DNA from: CAYSCX01 sp964429575
Lineage (GTDB): Bacteria > Desulfobacterota > Binatia > Binatales > Binataceae
Length of the DNA: 64,000 bases
Assembly: GCA_964429575.1 (NCBI GenBank)
Contig: CAYSCX010000007.1
Coordinates: forward strand, 1 to 64,000
Direction: 5' to 3'
The notes below the pieces were generated by a model. The model did not search any database. It saw only the letters and a list, made by a program, of their open reading frames with translations, and had not been told where the DNA came from. Position 1 is the stretch's first letter. Every line of letters begins with the position of its first letter. This document shows positions 33,149 to 41,662 of this stretch, piece after piece. Position numbers and translations under genes: made by a program.

Positions 33149-33996
33149 CGAAGCCGAGAGTACCGGACCGCACCTATTCCAGCCAAGTGCTGGATCGGGT
33201 TGTCCGCATACTCGAGTGCTTCGGTCCCGAACAGATGGAATTGCGCCTCATCGAGGTCGCGACCGTTACCGGGCTGCACAAGAGCACGCTTTACCGGCTG
33301 CTCGAGGCGATGCGGGCTCATCGCCTGATAGGCTTCGATGACGCGTCAGGCACATACCATCTGGGTGTGAAACTCTTCGAGCTCGGCGCATTCGCCGTCG
33401 AACGTCTCAAGCTTGACAAGCATGCTCATCCGATTCTGGAGCAACTCGCCAGCGTTACCGGGGAGACCGCGCATCTGTGCGTTCTGGACGGTGCAGACGT
33501 TGTGTATATCGCCAAGGTGGAGAGTAGCCAGACTCTGCGCATTCCCTCGGCGGTCGGGCAGCGCAACCCGGCTTATTGCACCGGAGTCGGCAAAGCGATC
33601 CTCGCGCATCTCACGCCAGAGCGATTGGCGAGCTACGTAAGTCAAACGGCACTGCGCGCGTTTACCAAAAAAACTCTGACATCTGCCGGGGAACTGAAAG
33701 CGAATTTGCGGCAGGTCGCAGCTCAGGGATATGCAATCGATGATCAGGAGCGCGAGGTAGGCGTGCGATGCGTCGCTGCTCCTGTACGCGATCATATGGG
33801 TCAGGTTGTTGCCGCAATCAGTATCGCGGGTCCTGCGACAAGAGTCACGAAAGACAGGGTTCCGGAGCTCGCTACTCACGTCATGCGCGCCGCCGCCGAG
33901 ATCTCCGCAACTCTTGGCTATCGAATGGTTTCGAACGGCGCGTTGGCGAAAAGATCAGAGCGCCCGCTCGCGCGCTTCAATGGAGATTTGCGATGA
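33142..33996 (+). CDS. IclR-family transcriptional regulator
   Basis: A 284-residue IclR protein: an N-terminal winged helix (RVVRILECFGPE, LRLIEVATVTGLHKSTLYRLLEAM) and a GAF-like effector domain with LGVKLFELG, TGETAHLCVLDG, YCTGVGKAILAHL and the C-terminal VRCVAAPVRD...ISIAGP. The start appears to be TTG 33142. It overlaps the dioxygenase alpha gene by 4 bases (ATGA), so it is the first cistron of the aromatic operon and very likely controls it; the inducer would be the aromatic substrate or an early acid intermediate. Confidence 0.9.
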   Translation: MKPKPRVPDRTYSSQVLDRVVRILECFGPEQMELRLIEVATVTGLHKSTLYRLLEAMRAHRLIGFDDASGTYHLGVKLFELGAFAVERLKLDKHAHPILEQLASVTGETAHLCVLDGADVVYIAKVESSQTLRIPSAVGQRNPAYCTGVGKAILAHLTPERLASYVSQTALRAFTKKTLTSAGELKANLRQVAAQGYAIDDQEREVGVRCVAAPVRDHMGQVVAAISIAGPATRVTKDRVPELATHVMRAAAEISATLGYRMVSNGALAKRSERPLARFNGDLR

Positions 33997-35306
33997 GGAC
34001 CAATTCGACCTCGAATGGCGCAGATTCGATGACGCCCGAGATGCTGCGCGGACTCGTCGATGAGAAAGCTGGCCGCCTCGATCCTCGCATCTATCAGGAA
34101 CCCGCGATCTATCAGCTCGAGCTCGAGCGCATTTTCGCTCGTTCATGGCTGTATCTGTGCCACGAAAGCCAGCTCACGCGGCCCGGCGACTTTTTCTCCA
34201 CCTATATGGCCGAGGATCCGGTTCTGGTCGTACGACAAAAGGATGGAACGATTCGCGCGTTTCTCAATCAGTGCCGTCATCGCGGGATGCGCATCTGCCG
34301 CGCCGACTGCGGCAACGCTCGCGCCTTCACGTGTTCATACCACGGATGGGGCTACGACCTGGCAGGCAATCTCGTCTCCGTTCCGCACGAGGAGGACGGG
34401 TATCGCAATGAACTCGACAAGAGCCAGTGGGGTCCGCTCCGGGTACCGCGGGTCGAAAATTACCATGGCCTGGTGTTCGGCAACTGGGACAAGGATGCGC
34501 CGAGCTTCCGCGATTATCTCGGCGACATGCTCTGGTACATGGACGGATACTTGGATCGTAGCGAGGGCGGCACCGAAGTAATCGGCGGCATGCACCGATG
34601 GGTGCTGCGGTGTAACTGGAAATTCGCAGCCGAGCAGTTTTGCTCCGACATGTATCACGCCAACTTCAGTCACCTGTCGGCGCTGATCGCTCAGCTTCCT
34701 GAAGGCGTCGACCCAACGATGGGCCGGCTACCGTTGATCGGAAGCCAATTCAGCGCCAGCGGTGGTCACGGGACCGGGTTCTTCACCGAGAGGACTGCGG
34801 CCACCGGGAATATCAACGGACCGGTTGCGGCCGCCTGGTATCAGGGACCGGCTTGCGCGGAAGCGATCGCGCGCCTTGGCGAACCGCGTGGATCGCAAAT
34901 CTTCGGCGGGCATATGACCGTCTTTCCGACCTTTTCGTTCCTGCCCGGAATCCAGACTTTGCGCGTGTGGCATCCGCGCGGGCCCGGTGAAATCGAGGTG
35001 TGGGCGTGGGCGCTGGTCGATTGTGCCTCGCCGCCTGAGGTCAAGGAGGCCGTTCGCCTGGGCGTGCTTCGTACGTTCAGCCCAGGCGGCATCTTCGAAC
35101 AGGACGATGGCGAAAACTGGCTCGAGATTCAAAAGGTTCTGCGCGGCTACATGGCCCGCCGCCAGCCGCTCAACCTCGCGATGGGGCTCGGCCACGCTCG
35201 CAACGACCATCCCGAGTTTCCGGGCAGGATCAATAATGTTTATGGCGAGGAGGCTGCGCGCGGCTTCTATCGTCACTGGGCGGAGATGATCTCCCGAGAG
35301 GTGTGA
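33993..35306 (+). CDS. Ring-hydroxylating dioxygenase alpha subunit (Rieske)
   Basis: A 437-residue oxygenase large subunit. The Rieske [2Fe-2S] ligands are C94/H96 and C114/H117 (CRHRG...CSYHGW), and the mononuclear iron facial triad includes D219, H222 and H227 in CSDMYHANFSH with a later Asp. It inserts both atoms of O2 into an aromatic ring to give a cis-dihydrodiol. The gene order matches bph/hca clusters (biphenyl, phenylpropionate), but substrate cannot be fixed from sequence. ATG 33993 overlaps the IclR stop. Confidence 0.92.
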   Translation: MRTNSTSNGADSMTPEMLRGLVDEKAGRLDPRIYQEPAIYQLELERIFARSWLYLCHESQLTRPGDFFSTYMAEDPVLVVRQKDGTIRAFLNQCRHRGMRICRADCGNARAFTCSYHGWGYDLAGNLVSVPHEEDGYRNELDKSQWGPLRVPRVENYHGLVFGNWDKDAPSFRDYLGDMLWYMDGYLDRSEGGTEVIGGMHRWVLRCNWKFAAEQFCSDMYHANFSHLSALIAQLPEGVDPTMGRLPLIGSQFSASGGHGTGFFTERTAATGNINGPVAAAWYQGPACAEAIARLGEPRGSQIFGGHMTVFPTFSFLPGIQTLRVWHPRGPGEIEVWAWALVDCASPPEVKEAVRLGVLRTFSPGGIFEQDDGENWLEIQKVLRGYMARRQPLNLAMGLGHARNDHPEFPGRINNVYGEEAARGFYRHWAEMISREV

Positions 35307-35308
35307 CT

Positions 35309-35872
35309 ATGAGTGCAGAATCGGCCGCCGAGCAGAAATTTCAAGACCTGAGTGCGGTGCGAGTTACGCCCGAACTGCAACAAGAGATTGAACAATTCCT
35401 CTATCATGAGTCGCGCATTCTCGACGATCGCAAATATGAGGAGTGGTACGAGCTGCTCGCCGATGATCTCCATTACTTCATGCCGACTCGCTATAACCGG
35501 CTGCGTCGCGAATCCGACCAGGAATTCTCAAGTCCCAACCAAGCCGCTTTCTTCGACGAGGACAAGCGGTCGATTGCGATGCGCATCCGCCGGCTCAATA
35601 CCGGAATGGCGTGGGCCGAGGATCCTCCTTCGCGCACTCGCCACATGGTCAGCAACGTGGTGATTCGGCCAACGGCCAATAGCGAATACGAAGTCGACTG
35701 CTACTACCTGCTCTACCGCTCGCGGCTCGAGCGCGAGGTGGAGACGTTTGTAGGGATGCGTCAGGACGTGTTGCGCCGCGTCCAAAACGCGGCTGGGTTT
35801 CAGATTGTGGGCCGCACCATAATTCTCGATCAGGCCATACTGATGGCACGCAACCTGAGTTTCTTTTTTTAA
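35309..35872 (+). CDS. Ring-hydroxylating dioxygenase beta subunit
   Basis: A 187-residue small subunit with the NTF2-like fold: TPELQQEIEQFLYHESRILDDRKYEEWYELLADDLHYFMPTR, a conserved RRLNTG...SRTRHMVSNV stretch and the typical hydrophobic end ARNLSFFF. It supports assembly of the alpha3beta3 oxygenase. ATG 35309, with GAGAGGTG just upstream, is preferred to GTG 35303. It is three bases behind the alpha gene. Confidence 0.92.
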   Translation: MSAESAAEQKFQDLSAVRVTPELQQEIEQFLYHESRILDDRKYEEWYELLADDLHYFMPTRYNRLRRESDQEFSSPNQAAFFDEDKRSIAMRIRRLNTGMAWAEDPPSRTRHMVSNVVIRPTANSEYEVDCYYLLYRSRLEREVETFVGMRQDVLRRVQNAAGFQIVGRTIILDQAILMARNLSFFF

Positions 35873-35885
35873 GGAAAGCAACGCG

Positions 35886-36191
35886 ATGGCTTTGAGAAGA
35901 GTCTGCCGGACCGAGGAACTCGCGGATCAGTCCGCGATCCGGACCGATGGCCCGAATCCGATCGCCGTCTTCCGCGTCGGCGATGAGTTCTTTGCAACCG
36001 ACAATACCTGTACCCACGCGAAATTCTCCCTGTCCGAGGGGTACGTCGAGGGTGCGACGGTCGAATGTGCGCTGCATAACGCACGCTTCTGCCTGCGGAC
36101 CGGCAAGGTTCTCTCGCCGCCCGCGACCATCCCGCTACGCACCTATCCGGTGCGAGTCGAAGGCGGCGAAGTATTCGTCGAAGCGGAATAG
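35886..36191 (+). CDS. Rieske-type ferredoxin of the dioxygenase
   Basis: A 101-residue [2Fe-2S] ferredoxin. C42/H44 (CTHAKFSLS) and C61/H64 (CALHNARFCL) bind the Rieske cluster, as in BphA3/HcaC ferredoxins, which carry electrons from an NADH-dependent ferredoxin reductase to the oxygenase. AAGGAAAGC precedes ATG 35886. No reductase gene lies in the cluster. One oddity is LHNAR where most have LHGAR or LHGW. Confidence 0.9.
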   Translation: MALRRVCRTEELADQSAIRTDGPNPIAVFRVGDEFFATDNTCTHAKFSLSEGYVEGATVECALHNARFCLRTGKVLSPPATIPLRTYPVRVEGGEVFVEAE

Positions 36192-36201
36192 GTAGAGACC
36201 G

Positions 36202-37014
36202 ATGGGATGGCTTAACGACAAGGTAGCGCTGGTCACCGGTGGAGCGTCAGGACTGGGCCGCGCAATCGTTGAGCGCTTCCTGGACGAGGGCGCGCGCGTC
36301 GCCATTCTCGACCGCTCGCGCGAGCGTACCAAAGAGCTCGCGGCTCGGCTGGGACCGAACGTCGCGGCAATCGTCGGCGACGTCACGCTTCTCGCGGACC
36401 ATCAGCGAGCAGTCGCCGAAACGGTCTCACGTTTCGGTCATCTTGATTGTTTCGTCGGCAATGCCGGAATTTGGGACTTCAATTCCTCTCTGGTTGATCT
36501 GCCCGAAGATCGAATTTCTGAGGCCTTTGACGAACTCTTCGGAGTAAACGTCAAGGGATATCTGCTCGGCGCCAAAGCCGCCTACAAGGAGCTCGCGAGG
36601 ACCCGGGGTAGTATCGTCTTTACTGTCTCGAACGCAGGCTTTTATCCCTGCGGCGGCGGTCCATTGTATACGGCATCCAAGCATGCAGTCGTCGGTCTAA
36701 TTCGCCAGCTTGCATACGAGCTCGCGCCAAAAATTCGCGTCAACGGCGTCGCACCCGGCGCCATTCCAACCGACCTCCGCGGCCCGCAGTCGCTTCAGAT
36801 GGCACAGCGCTCGATTGCATCGATCCCTCTAAAAGAAGCGGTCGAGCGAGGAATCCCCCTGGGCAAGCTCCCGGAGCCGCGCGATTACACTGGATCGTAC
36901 GTTCTCCTTGCCTCGTCCGAGAATTCTTCAACCGCAACCGGCGGCGTAATCATCTGCGAGGGCGGAATGGGCGTGCGCGGATTCGGCGACGCCGCTGGCG
37001 GGCGCAATCTTTAA
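36202..37014 (+). CDS. bphB: cis-2,3-dihydrodiol dehydrogenase (BphB-like)
   Basis: A 270-residue SDR that oxidises the ring cis-dihydrodiol to a catechol with NAD+. TGGASGLG is the cofactor loop; NAGIWDFNSSLVDLPEDRISEAFDELFGVNVKGYLL is the distinctive BphB/HcaB segment; the catalytic set is S143, Y156 and K160 (YTASK). It lies 10 bases after the ferredoxin gene. The identification as a dihydrodiol dehydrogenase is strong; the ring substrate is not. Confidence 0.9.
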   Translation: MGWLNDKVALVTGGASGLGRAIVERFLDEGARVAILDRSRERTKELAARLGPNVAAIVGDVTLLADHQRAVAETVSRFGHLDCFVGNAGIWDFNSSLVDLPEDRISEAFDELFGVNVKGYLLGAKAAYKELARTRGSIVFTVSNAGFYPCGGGPLYTASKHAVVGLIRQLAYELAPKIRVNGVAPGAIPTDLRGPQSLQMAQRSIASIPLKEAVERGIPLGKLPEPRDYTGSYVLLASSENSSTATGGVIICEGGMGVRGFGDAAGGRNL

Positions 37015-37062
37015 GCAAAGGTTGGATCGATTCGCAAACGGTTCTTATAGAGGAAACTTCGA

Positions 37063-37950
37063 ATGGGCGGGATAAGAAGCCTCGGCTATGTCGGACTCGG
37101 AGTAAAGGATCTCGCCGCGTGGCAGAGCTTCGCGACCCAGGTACTCGGCCTGGAGAGCGCCGGCACGAACGAGGATGGCGCGGTGCGGTTGCGAATGGAT
37201 GAGTACGCTTATCGCTTTGCGCTTCATCCGAACGATACCGACGATCTGGCCTACGCCGGATGGGAAGTTGCGGATGCGGCCGGACTGCATGGCGTTTACG
37301 AACGCTTGCGCGCAAACGGGATTACGGTCGCTGAGGGCTCGGCCGAAGAAGCCGGGGCGCGGGGTGTTACCGAGTTCATTCGTTTCGCCGATCCGAATGG
37401 CATCGCCTGCGAGGCCTTCTACGGTCCATCGGTCCAATTTGAGAAGCCATTTCATTCGCCGCGCCCGATTTCGGGCTTTGTTACGGGGGAGCAGGGGGCC
37501 GGCCATCTGGTTGTAACCGCGACAGAGATGGAGAAGAGCGTGCGCTTCTATTGCGAAGCGCTTGGTTTTCGGATCAGCGATACGATCGACATGAATTTCG
37601 GCGGGATGCGCTCCACGATGACGTTCCTGCATTGCAATCCGCGCCATCACACGCTCGCACTGATACCGATTCCGATGCCGAAGCGGCTGCACCATTTCAT
37701 GATGCAGCTGCGCTCGATCGACGATGTCGGTGCCACCATGTACCTCGTACAAGATCGGGGAATCGAAATCACGGCGAGCCTCGGCCGGCATACCAATGAT
37801 CACATGCTTTCGTTCTATATGCGCACGCCGTCAGGTTTCGAGATTGAGTACGGGTGGGGTGGGCGCGAAATCGATGACACTACCTGGCACGTGCAGAAGC
37901 ATCACAGTCCCAGCATCTGGGGGCATCGCCGCGCGGGGATGCCTCGATAG
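37063..37950 (+). CDS. bphC: Extradiol dioxygenase (2,3-dihydroxybiphenyl 1,2-dioxygenase type)
   Basis: A 295-residue type I extradiol dioxygenase with two VOC domains. It opens a catechol next to one hydroxyl with Fe(II) and O2. The ligands expected are His148 in AGHLVV, His210 or 211 in LHHFMMQL and the Glu in FEIEYGWGG near 262. RSLGYVGLGVKDLAAW is the BphC/HsaC-type opening. The sequence could equally come from a HsaC-like (steroid catechol) or phenylpropionate-type enzyme; context favours a bicyclic or side-chain-bearing catechol. Confidence 0.88.
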   Translation: MGGIRSLGYVGLGVKDLAAWQSFATQVLGLESAGTNEDGAVRLRMDEYAYRFALHPNDTDDLAYAGWEVADAAGLHGVYERLRANGITVAEGSAEEAGARGVTEFIRFADPNGIACEAFYGPSVQFEKPFHSPRPISGFVTGEQGAGHLVVTATEMEKSVRFYCEALGFRISDTIDMNFGGMRSTMTFLHCNPRHHTLALIPIPMPKRLHHFMMQLRSIDDVGATMYLVQDRGIEITASLGRHTNDHMLSFYMRTPSGFEIEYGWGGREIDDTTWHVQKHHSPSIWGHRRAGMPR

Positions 37951-37981
37951 TTCACGGCTAACTTTCATAGCGGAGGAGACA

Positions 37982-38821
37982 ATGGCGCTAACCGAGGAAG
38001 CCACTGGCAAGTTTGCCCAGGCTGGACCGCTCAAGCTTCACTATCACGAGGCCGGGAGCGGTCCGGTGTTGATCATGATCCATGGCGGCGGACCCGGTGC
38101 GGGAGGGTGGAGCAATTATCGCCGCAATATCGATTTTTTCGCCGGGCATTTTCGCGTCATCCTCCCCGACCTGCCGGGCTTCGCCAAGAGTGACAAGCCG
38201 AAAATCGACGGCGGGATGTTTTCATTCTTCGCGAAAGCGATTCGTGATCTGATGGACGCGCTTGATATTCCGCGCGCGCATTTCGTCGGCAATTCACTCG
38301 GTGGCGGCACCACGATCAAGTTCGCTCTCGAGTATCCGGACCGCGCTCAGCGACTGGTGCTGATGGGCGCGGCGGGAGGTCTGCCGATATTCACGCCGAT
38401 GCCCAGCGAAGGAATCAAACATCTGCTCGGTTATTACGAGGCGCCCGGACCGTCAATCGAGAAGTTGCGCGCTTTTCTGAACGCGATGGTTTTCGATCCT
38501 TCGCAGCTCACTGATGAGTTGATCAAGGAACGCTTTGCGGCCAGCACTCAACCCGATCTGGTTGCCAATCCTATTTTGTCGCGCAGCCGGCCGATGGTGC
38601 TGGAGCCGTTGTGGAAGGACCTGGCGAATCTCCGCCAGAAGACACTTATCGTCTGGGGACGCGATGATCGGACCGTTACCCTCGACGGGGCATTCATCAT
38701 GCTCAATCAGATTCCGGACGTTCGCATGCACGTGTTCGGTAGATGCGGTCATTGGACACAGTGGGAGAAGGCCCCGGAGTTCAACCGGCTGGTGCTCGAT
38801 TTCCTGAGCGGCGATGACTGA
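37982..38821 (+). CDS. bphD: Meta-cleavage product C-C hydrolase (BphD/MhpC-like)
   Basis: A 279-residue alpha/beta-hydrolase that cleaves a carbon-carbon bond of the vinylogous ring-fission product. The oxyanion region is HGGGPGAGGWSNY, the nucleophile Ser105 is in GNSLGG, the Asp is in WGRDDRTV (228-229) and the His257 in GRCGHWTQWE. ATG 37982 follows GGAGGAG; the frame extending back to 37724 runs through the previous gene. GGGPGAGGWSN is diagnostic for MCP hydrolases. The acid released would show the parent aromatic: benzoate, succinate or other. Confidence 0.88.
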   Translation: MALTEEATGKFAQAGPLKLHYHEAGSGPVLIMIHGGGPGAGGWSNYRRNIDFFAGHFRVILPDLPGFAKSDKPKIDGGMFSFFAKAIRDLMDALDIPRAHFVGNSLGGGTTIKFALEYPDRAQRLVLMGAAGGLPIFTPMPSEGIKHLLGYYEAPGPSIEKLRAFLNAMVFDPSQLTDELIKERFAASTQPDLVANPILSRSRPMVLEPLWKDLANLRQKTLIVWGRDDRTVTLDGAFIMLNQIPDVRMHVFGRCGHWTQWEKAPEFNRLVLDFLSGDD

Positions 38822-39602
38822 CATGGACGAGGCGGCGCTGAAAGGAATCGCGGAGCGTCTGGCCAATGCTGAACGCGAGCGCACCGCGATCGATCCACCC
38901 ACGGCTAAAGCGGGTCTTTCGGTTGCGGATGCCTATCGCGTTCAGATGATCAACGTGGAGCGGCGCATCGCCTCGGGAAACCGGATCGTCGGGCGCAAGG
39001 TGGGCCTTACCAGCATCGCGATGCAGAAAATGCTCGGAGTCAACGAGCCCGATTTCGGCCATCTATTCGAGGATATGGTGCTCGCGAGCGGCTGTGCATG
39101 TCCGACCAAGACGCTGATGCTGCCGCGCGTAGAGCCGGAGATCGCGTTCGTGCTCAATCGAGAGTTGCGCGGTCCCGGCGTGACCCGGCAGCAGGTGCTC
39201 GAAGCGGCTGAATGCGTAACACCAGCGCTCGAAATCATCGACACACGAATTCGCGGCTGGAAAATCACGCTTGCCGATACCATCGCCGACAATGCCTCGT
39301 CGGCGCGCGTCGTGCTCGGAGACCAAAGGACACCCGCGCTGAAGTTCGACCTCGCATCAATCGAGATGGTCCTGAAAAAGAACGGTGAAACCGTCGAAAC
39401 CGGCGTCGGAGCGGCCGTGCTTGGTCATCCGGCCGAGCCGATCGCATGGCTCGCCAACAAGCTCGCCGATTTTGGTCAGTCGCTCGCGGCTGGAAGCGTC
39501 GTGATTCCGGGCGCGCTTTGCCGCGCGATCGATGTGCTGGCGGGCGACTCCATAACCGCCGAGTTTACGCATCTGGGTTCGGTAAGCGCGAGGTTCGTCT
39601 GA
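38814..39602 (+). CDS. mhpD: 2-hydroxypenta-2,4-dienoate hydratase
   Basis: A 262-residue member of the hydratase/decarboxylase family, which adds water to 2-hydroxypenta-2,4-dienoate to give 4-hydroxy-2-oxovalerate. VGRKVGLTS, EPDFGHL, PRVEPEIAFVL and IDTRIRGWKITLADTIADNASSARVVLG are family segments with the acidic metal-site residues. It overlaps the hydrolase gene by 8 bases and the next gene by 1 base. Confidence 0.9.
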   Translation: MTDMDEAALKGIAERLANAERERTAIDPPTAKAGLSVADAYRVQMINVERRIASGNRIVGRKVGLTSIAMQKMLGVNEPDFGHLFEDMVLASGCACPTKTLMLPRVEPEIAFVLNRELRGPGVTRQQVLEAAECVTPALEIIDTRIRGWKITLADTIADNASSARVVLGDQRTPALKFDLASIEMVLKKNGETVETGVGAAVLGHPAEPIAWLANKLADFGQSLAAGSVVIPGALCRAIDVLAGDSITAEFTHLGSVSARFV

Positions 39603-40528
39603 TGAGCATCAACGGAAGAACCTCGCGCGTGCGATGCGCCATTCTAGGATCTGGAAATATTGGCACCGACCTGATGGCGAAGTTGCTGCGAAGTGAACTG
39701 CTTGAGCTTCGCCTGATGGCGGGAATTGAGGCGGCCTCGGAAGGGCTCGCGCGCGCGCGCGCAGCCGGGCTCGCGACCAGCAGCAACGGAATAGATGGTC
39801 TGCTGGTGCACAGTCCGCTCCCGAAAATCGCGTTCGATGCGACCAGCGCTCACGCTCATCGGAAACACGCGCCGCTGCTGCGGGAGGCGGGAATAATCGC
39901 GATCGATCTAACTCCCGCCGCAGTGGGGGATTACGTGGTGCCCGCGGTGAACATCCAAGAGCGCCTTGGCGCCGCCAACCTGAATCTGGTGACCTGCGGA
40001 GGCCAGGCAACGATTCCGATTGTCGCAGCGGTGAATCGTGTAGCTCCAGTCGATTACGCGGAAATAGTGGCAACGATTGCATCTGCCAGCGCCGGCCCCG
40101 GTACGCGGCAGAACATCGATGAGTTCACGCAGACGACGGCGCGCGGTCTGGAGAGGCTCGGCGGTGCGCGCCGCGGAAAAGCTATCATCATTCTCAACCC
40201 CGCGGATCCGCCGATCATCATGCGCGACACAGTTTATGCGCGTTTCGAATCGGGAGCCTCGCACGAGGAGATCACGGCTTCGATTCGACGCATGGTCCAC
40301 GAGATGCAGCAATACGTCCCGGGATATCGTTTGCGCGCAGAGCCGCTGTTCGACGGCGATCAGGTTACGGTACTGCTCGAAGTGGAAGGCGCCGGCGACT
40401 TCCTGCCGCGTTATTCGGGCAATCTCGATATCATGACTGCCGCGGCGGTTCGGGTCGGTGAAGAAGTGGCGCGCTACCTGCTCTCGTCGCGGGCGACTGG
40501 AGACGCGGCGGCAGGAGAGTCGCTGTGA
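39602..40528 (+). CDS. mhpF: Acetaldehyde dehydrogenase (acylating)
   Basis: A 308-residue NAD+- and CoA-dependent enzyme that turns acetaldehyde into acetyl-CoA and forms a channelling complex with the aldolase encoded next. The Rossmann motif ILGSGNIGTDL is at 14-24 and the catalytic Cys132 is in TCGGQATIP. TGATG links it to the hydratase gene; the extra 52 residues of the longer frame lie in that gene. Length and motifs match BphJ/MhpF/DmpF. Confidence 0.93.
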   Translation: MSINGRTSRVRCAILGSGNIGTDLMAKLLRSELLELRLMAGIEAASEGLARARAAGLATSSNGIDGLLVHSPLPKIAFDATSAHAHRKHAPLLREAGIIAIDLTPAAVGDYVVPAVNIQERLGAANLNLVTCGGQATIPIVAAVNRVAPVDYAEIVATIASASAGPGTRQNIDEFTQTTARGLERLGGARRGKAIIILNPADPPIIMRDTVYARFESGASHEEITASIRRMVHEMQQYVPGYRLRAEPLFDGDQVTVLLEVEGAGDFLPRYSGNLDIMTAAAVRVGEEVARYLLSSRATGDAAAGESL

Positions 40529-41544
40529 GTACCCAGCTCAAGATCTGCGACGTCTCCCTTCGAGACGGTTCGCACGTGATCGGGCATCAGTTCACCGCCG
40601 AGCAGGTCGCGTCGATCGCCGGCGGTCTCGATTCCGCCGGCGTCCACATGGTCGAGATATCACACGGCGATGGCCTCGGCGGGTCGTCGCTTCAGTATGG
40701 GCTCTCGCGGACCGACGAGCTCGAGTTGATTCGCGCCGGCCGCGCCGTCCTGTCGCACGCGAAGTTGACCGTTCTGCTGCTGCCGGGAATCGGAACGCGC
40801 GACGACCTCAGAGCGGCGCGCGATCTCGGCGCGGAAGTCGTCCGCGTCGCTACGCACTGCACCGAGGCCGACATAGCACAGCAACACATTGGCCTTGCGC
40901 GCGAACTCGGGATGGAGGTGGCGGGGTTTCTGATGATGGCGCATATGAGTGAACCGCGGAAGCTGGCCGCCCAAGCAACCTTAATGGAATCCTACGGCGC
41001 GCACGCGGTGTATGTTACCGACTCGGCCGGTGCGTTGACGATCGACGCGACGCGTGAGCGGGTGCGGGCCCTACGCGACTCGCTTCAGTGCGAGGTAGGT
41101 TTTCACGGCCACAATAATCTCTCACTCGCGGTGGCCAACAGTCTTGCCGCGATCGAGGAAGGCGCGACGTGGATCGATGCTGCCGTGCGCGGGTTTGGCG
41201 CAGGCGCGGGCAATACCGCTACGGAAGTGCTGGCTGCCGTCCTCGACAGAATCGGACTCAATCCCGGACTCGACGTGTTCAAGCTGATGGATGTGGCGGA
41301 GGAACTCGTGCGGCCTATCGCACAAAAGCCCGCGCTCATCGATCGCGCCGCGCTGACTCTGGGCTACTGCGGTGTGTATTCCAGCTTTCTTCGGCACGCC
41401 GAGCGCGCGGCCGAAAGGTTTGGCGTGGACGCGCGCGAAATCCTGGTCGAGGTGGGCCGGCGCAAAGCGGTCGGCGGGCAGGAAGATATGATTATCGAAG
41501 TGGCGTTCGAGCTATCGCAGCGCGGCTCGCCATCGCACTCATAG
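40525..41544 (+). CDS. mhpE: 4-hydroxy-2-oxovalerate aldolase
   Basis: A 339-residue class II (Mn2+-dependent) aldolase that splits 4-hydroxy-2-oxovalerate into pyruvate and acetaldehyde, partner of the previous gene product. The Asp-containing DVSLRDGSHVIGHQ start, EISHGDGLGGSS, and the metal-binding GFHGHNN are diagnostic. GTG 40525 overlaps by 4 bases. A half copy of the inverted-repeat element starts 42 bases after the stop, so the operon probably ends here or carries over into the flavin monooxygenase. Confidence 0.93.
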   Translation: MSTQLKICDVSLRDGSHVIGHQFTAEQVASIAGGLDSAGVHMVEISHGDGLGGSSLQYGLSRTDELELIRAGRAVLSHAKLTVLLLPGIGTRDDLRAARDLGAEVVRVATHCTEADIAQQHIGLARELGMEVAGFLMMAHMSEPRKLAAQATLMESYGAHAVYVTDSAGALTIDATRERVRALRDSLQCEVGFHGHNNLSLAVANSLAAIEEGATWIDAAVRGFGAGAGNTATEVLAAVLDRIGLNPGLDVFKLMDVAEELVRPIAQKPALIDRAALTLGYCGVYSSFLRHAERAAERFGVDAREILVEVGRRKAVGGQEDMIIEVAFELSQRGSPSHS

Positions 41545-41585
41545 TCATTGGCGTCCATGACGTATATGAGACCTGCTGGAGTGAC

Positions 41586-41625
41586 TAGCAGGGTGTTGAG
41601 AAACCCAGAACATGGCGCGGACGAG
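41586..41625 (+). repeat. Inverted-repeat element, half copy 4
   Basis: TAGCAGGGTGTTGAGAAA at 41586-41603 is followed by CCCAGAACATGGCGCGG, nearly the same as the left 35-40 bases of copy 3. The matching right end is absent before the next gene at 41663, so this is a truncated copy. Confidence 0.75.
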
Positions 41626-41662
41626 CTGACTGACTGTCGCTGCGGCTGCAAGGTGGTGATAT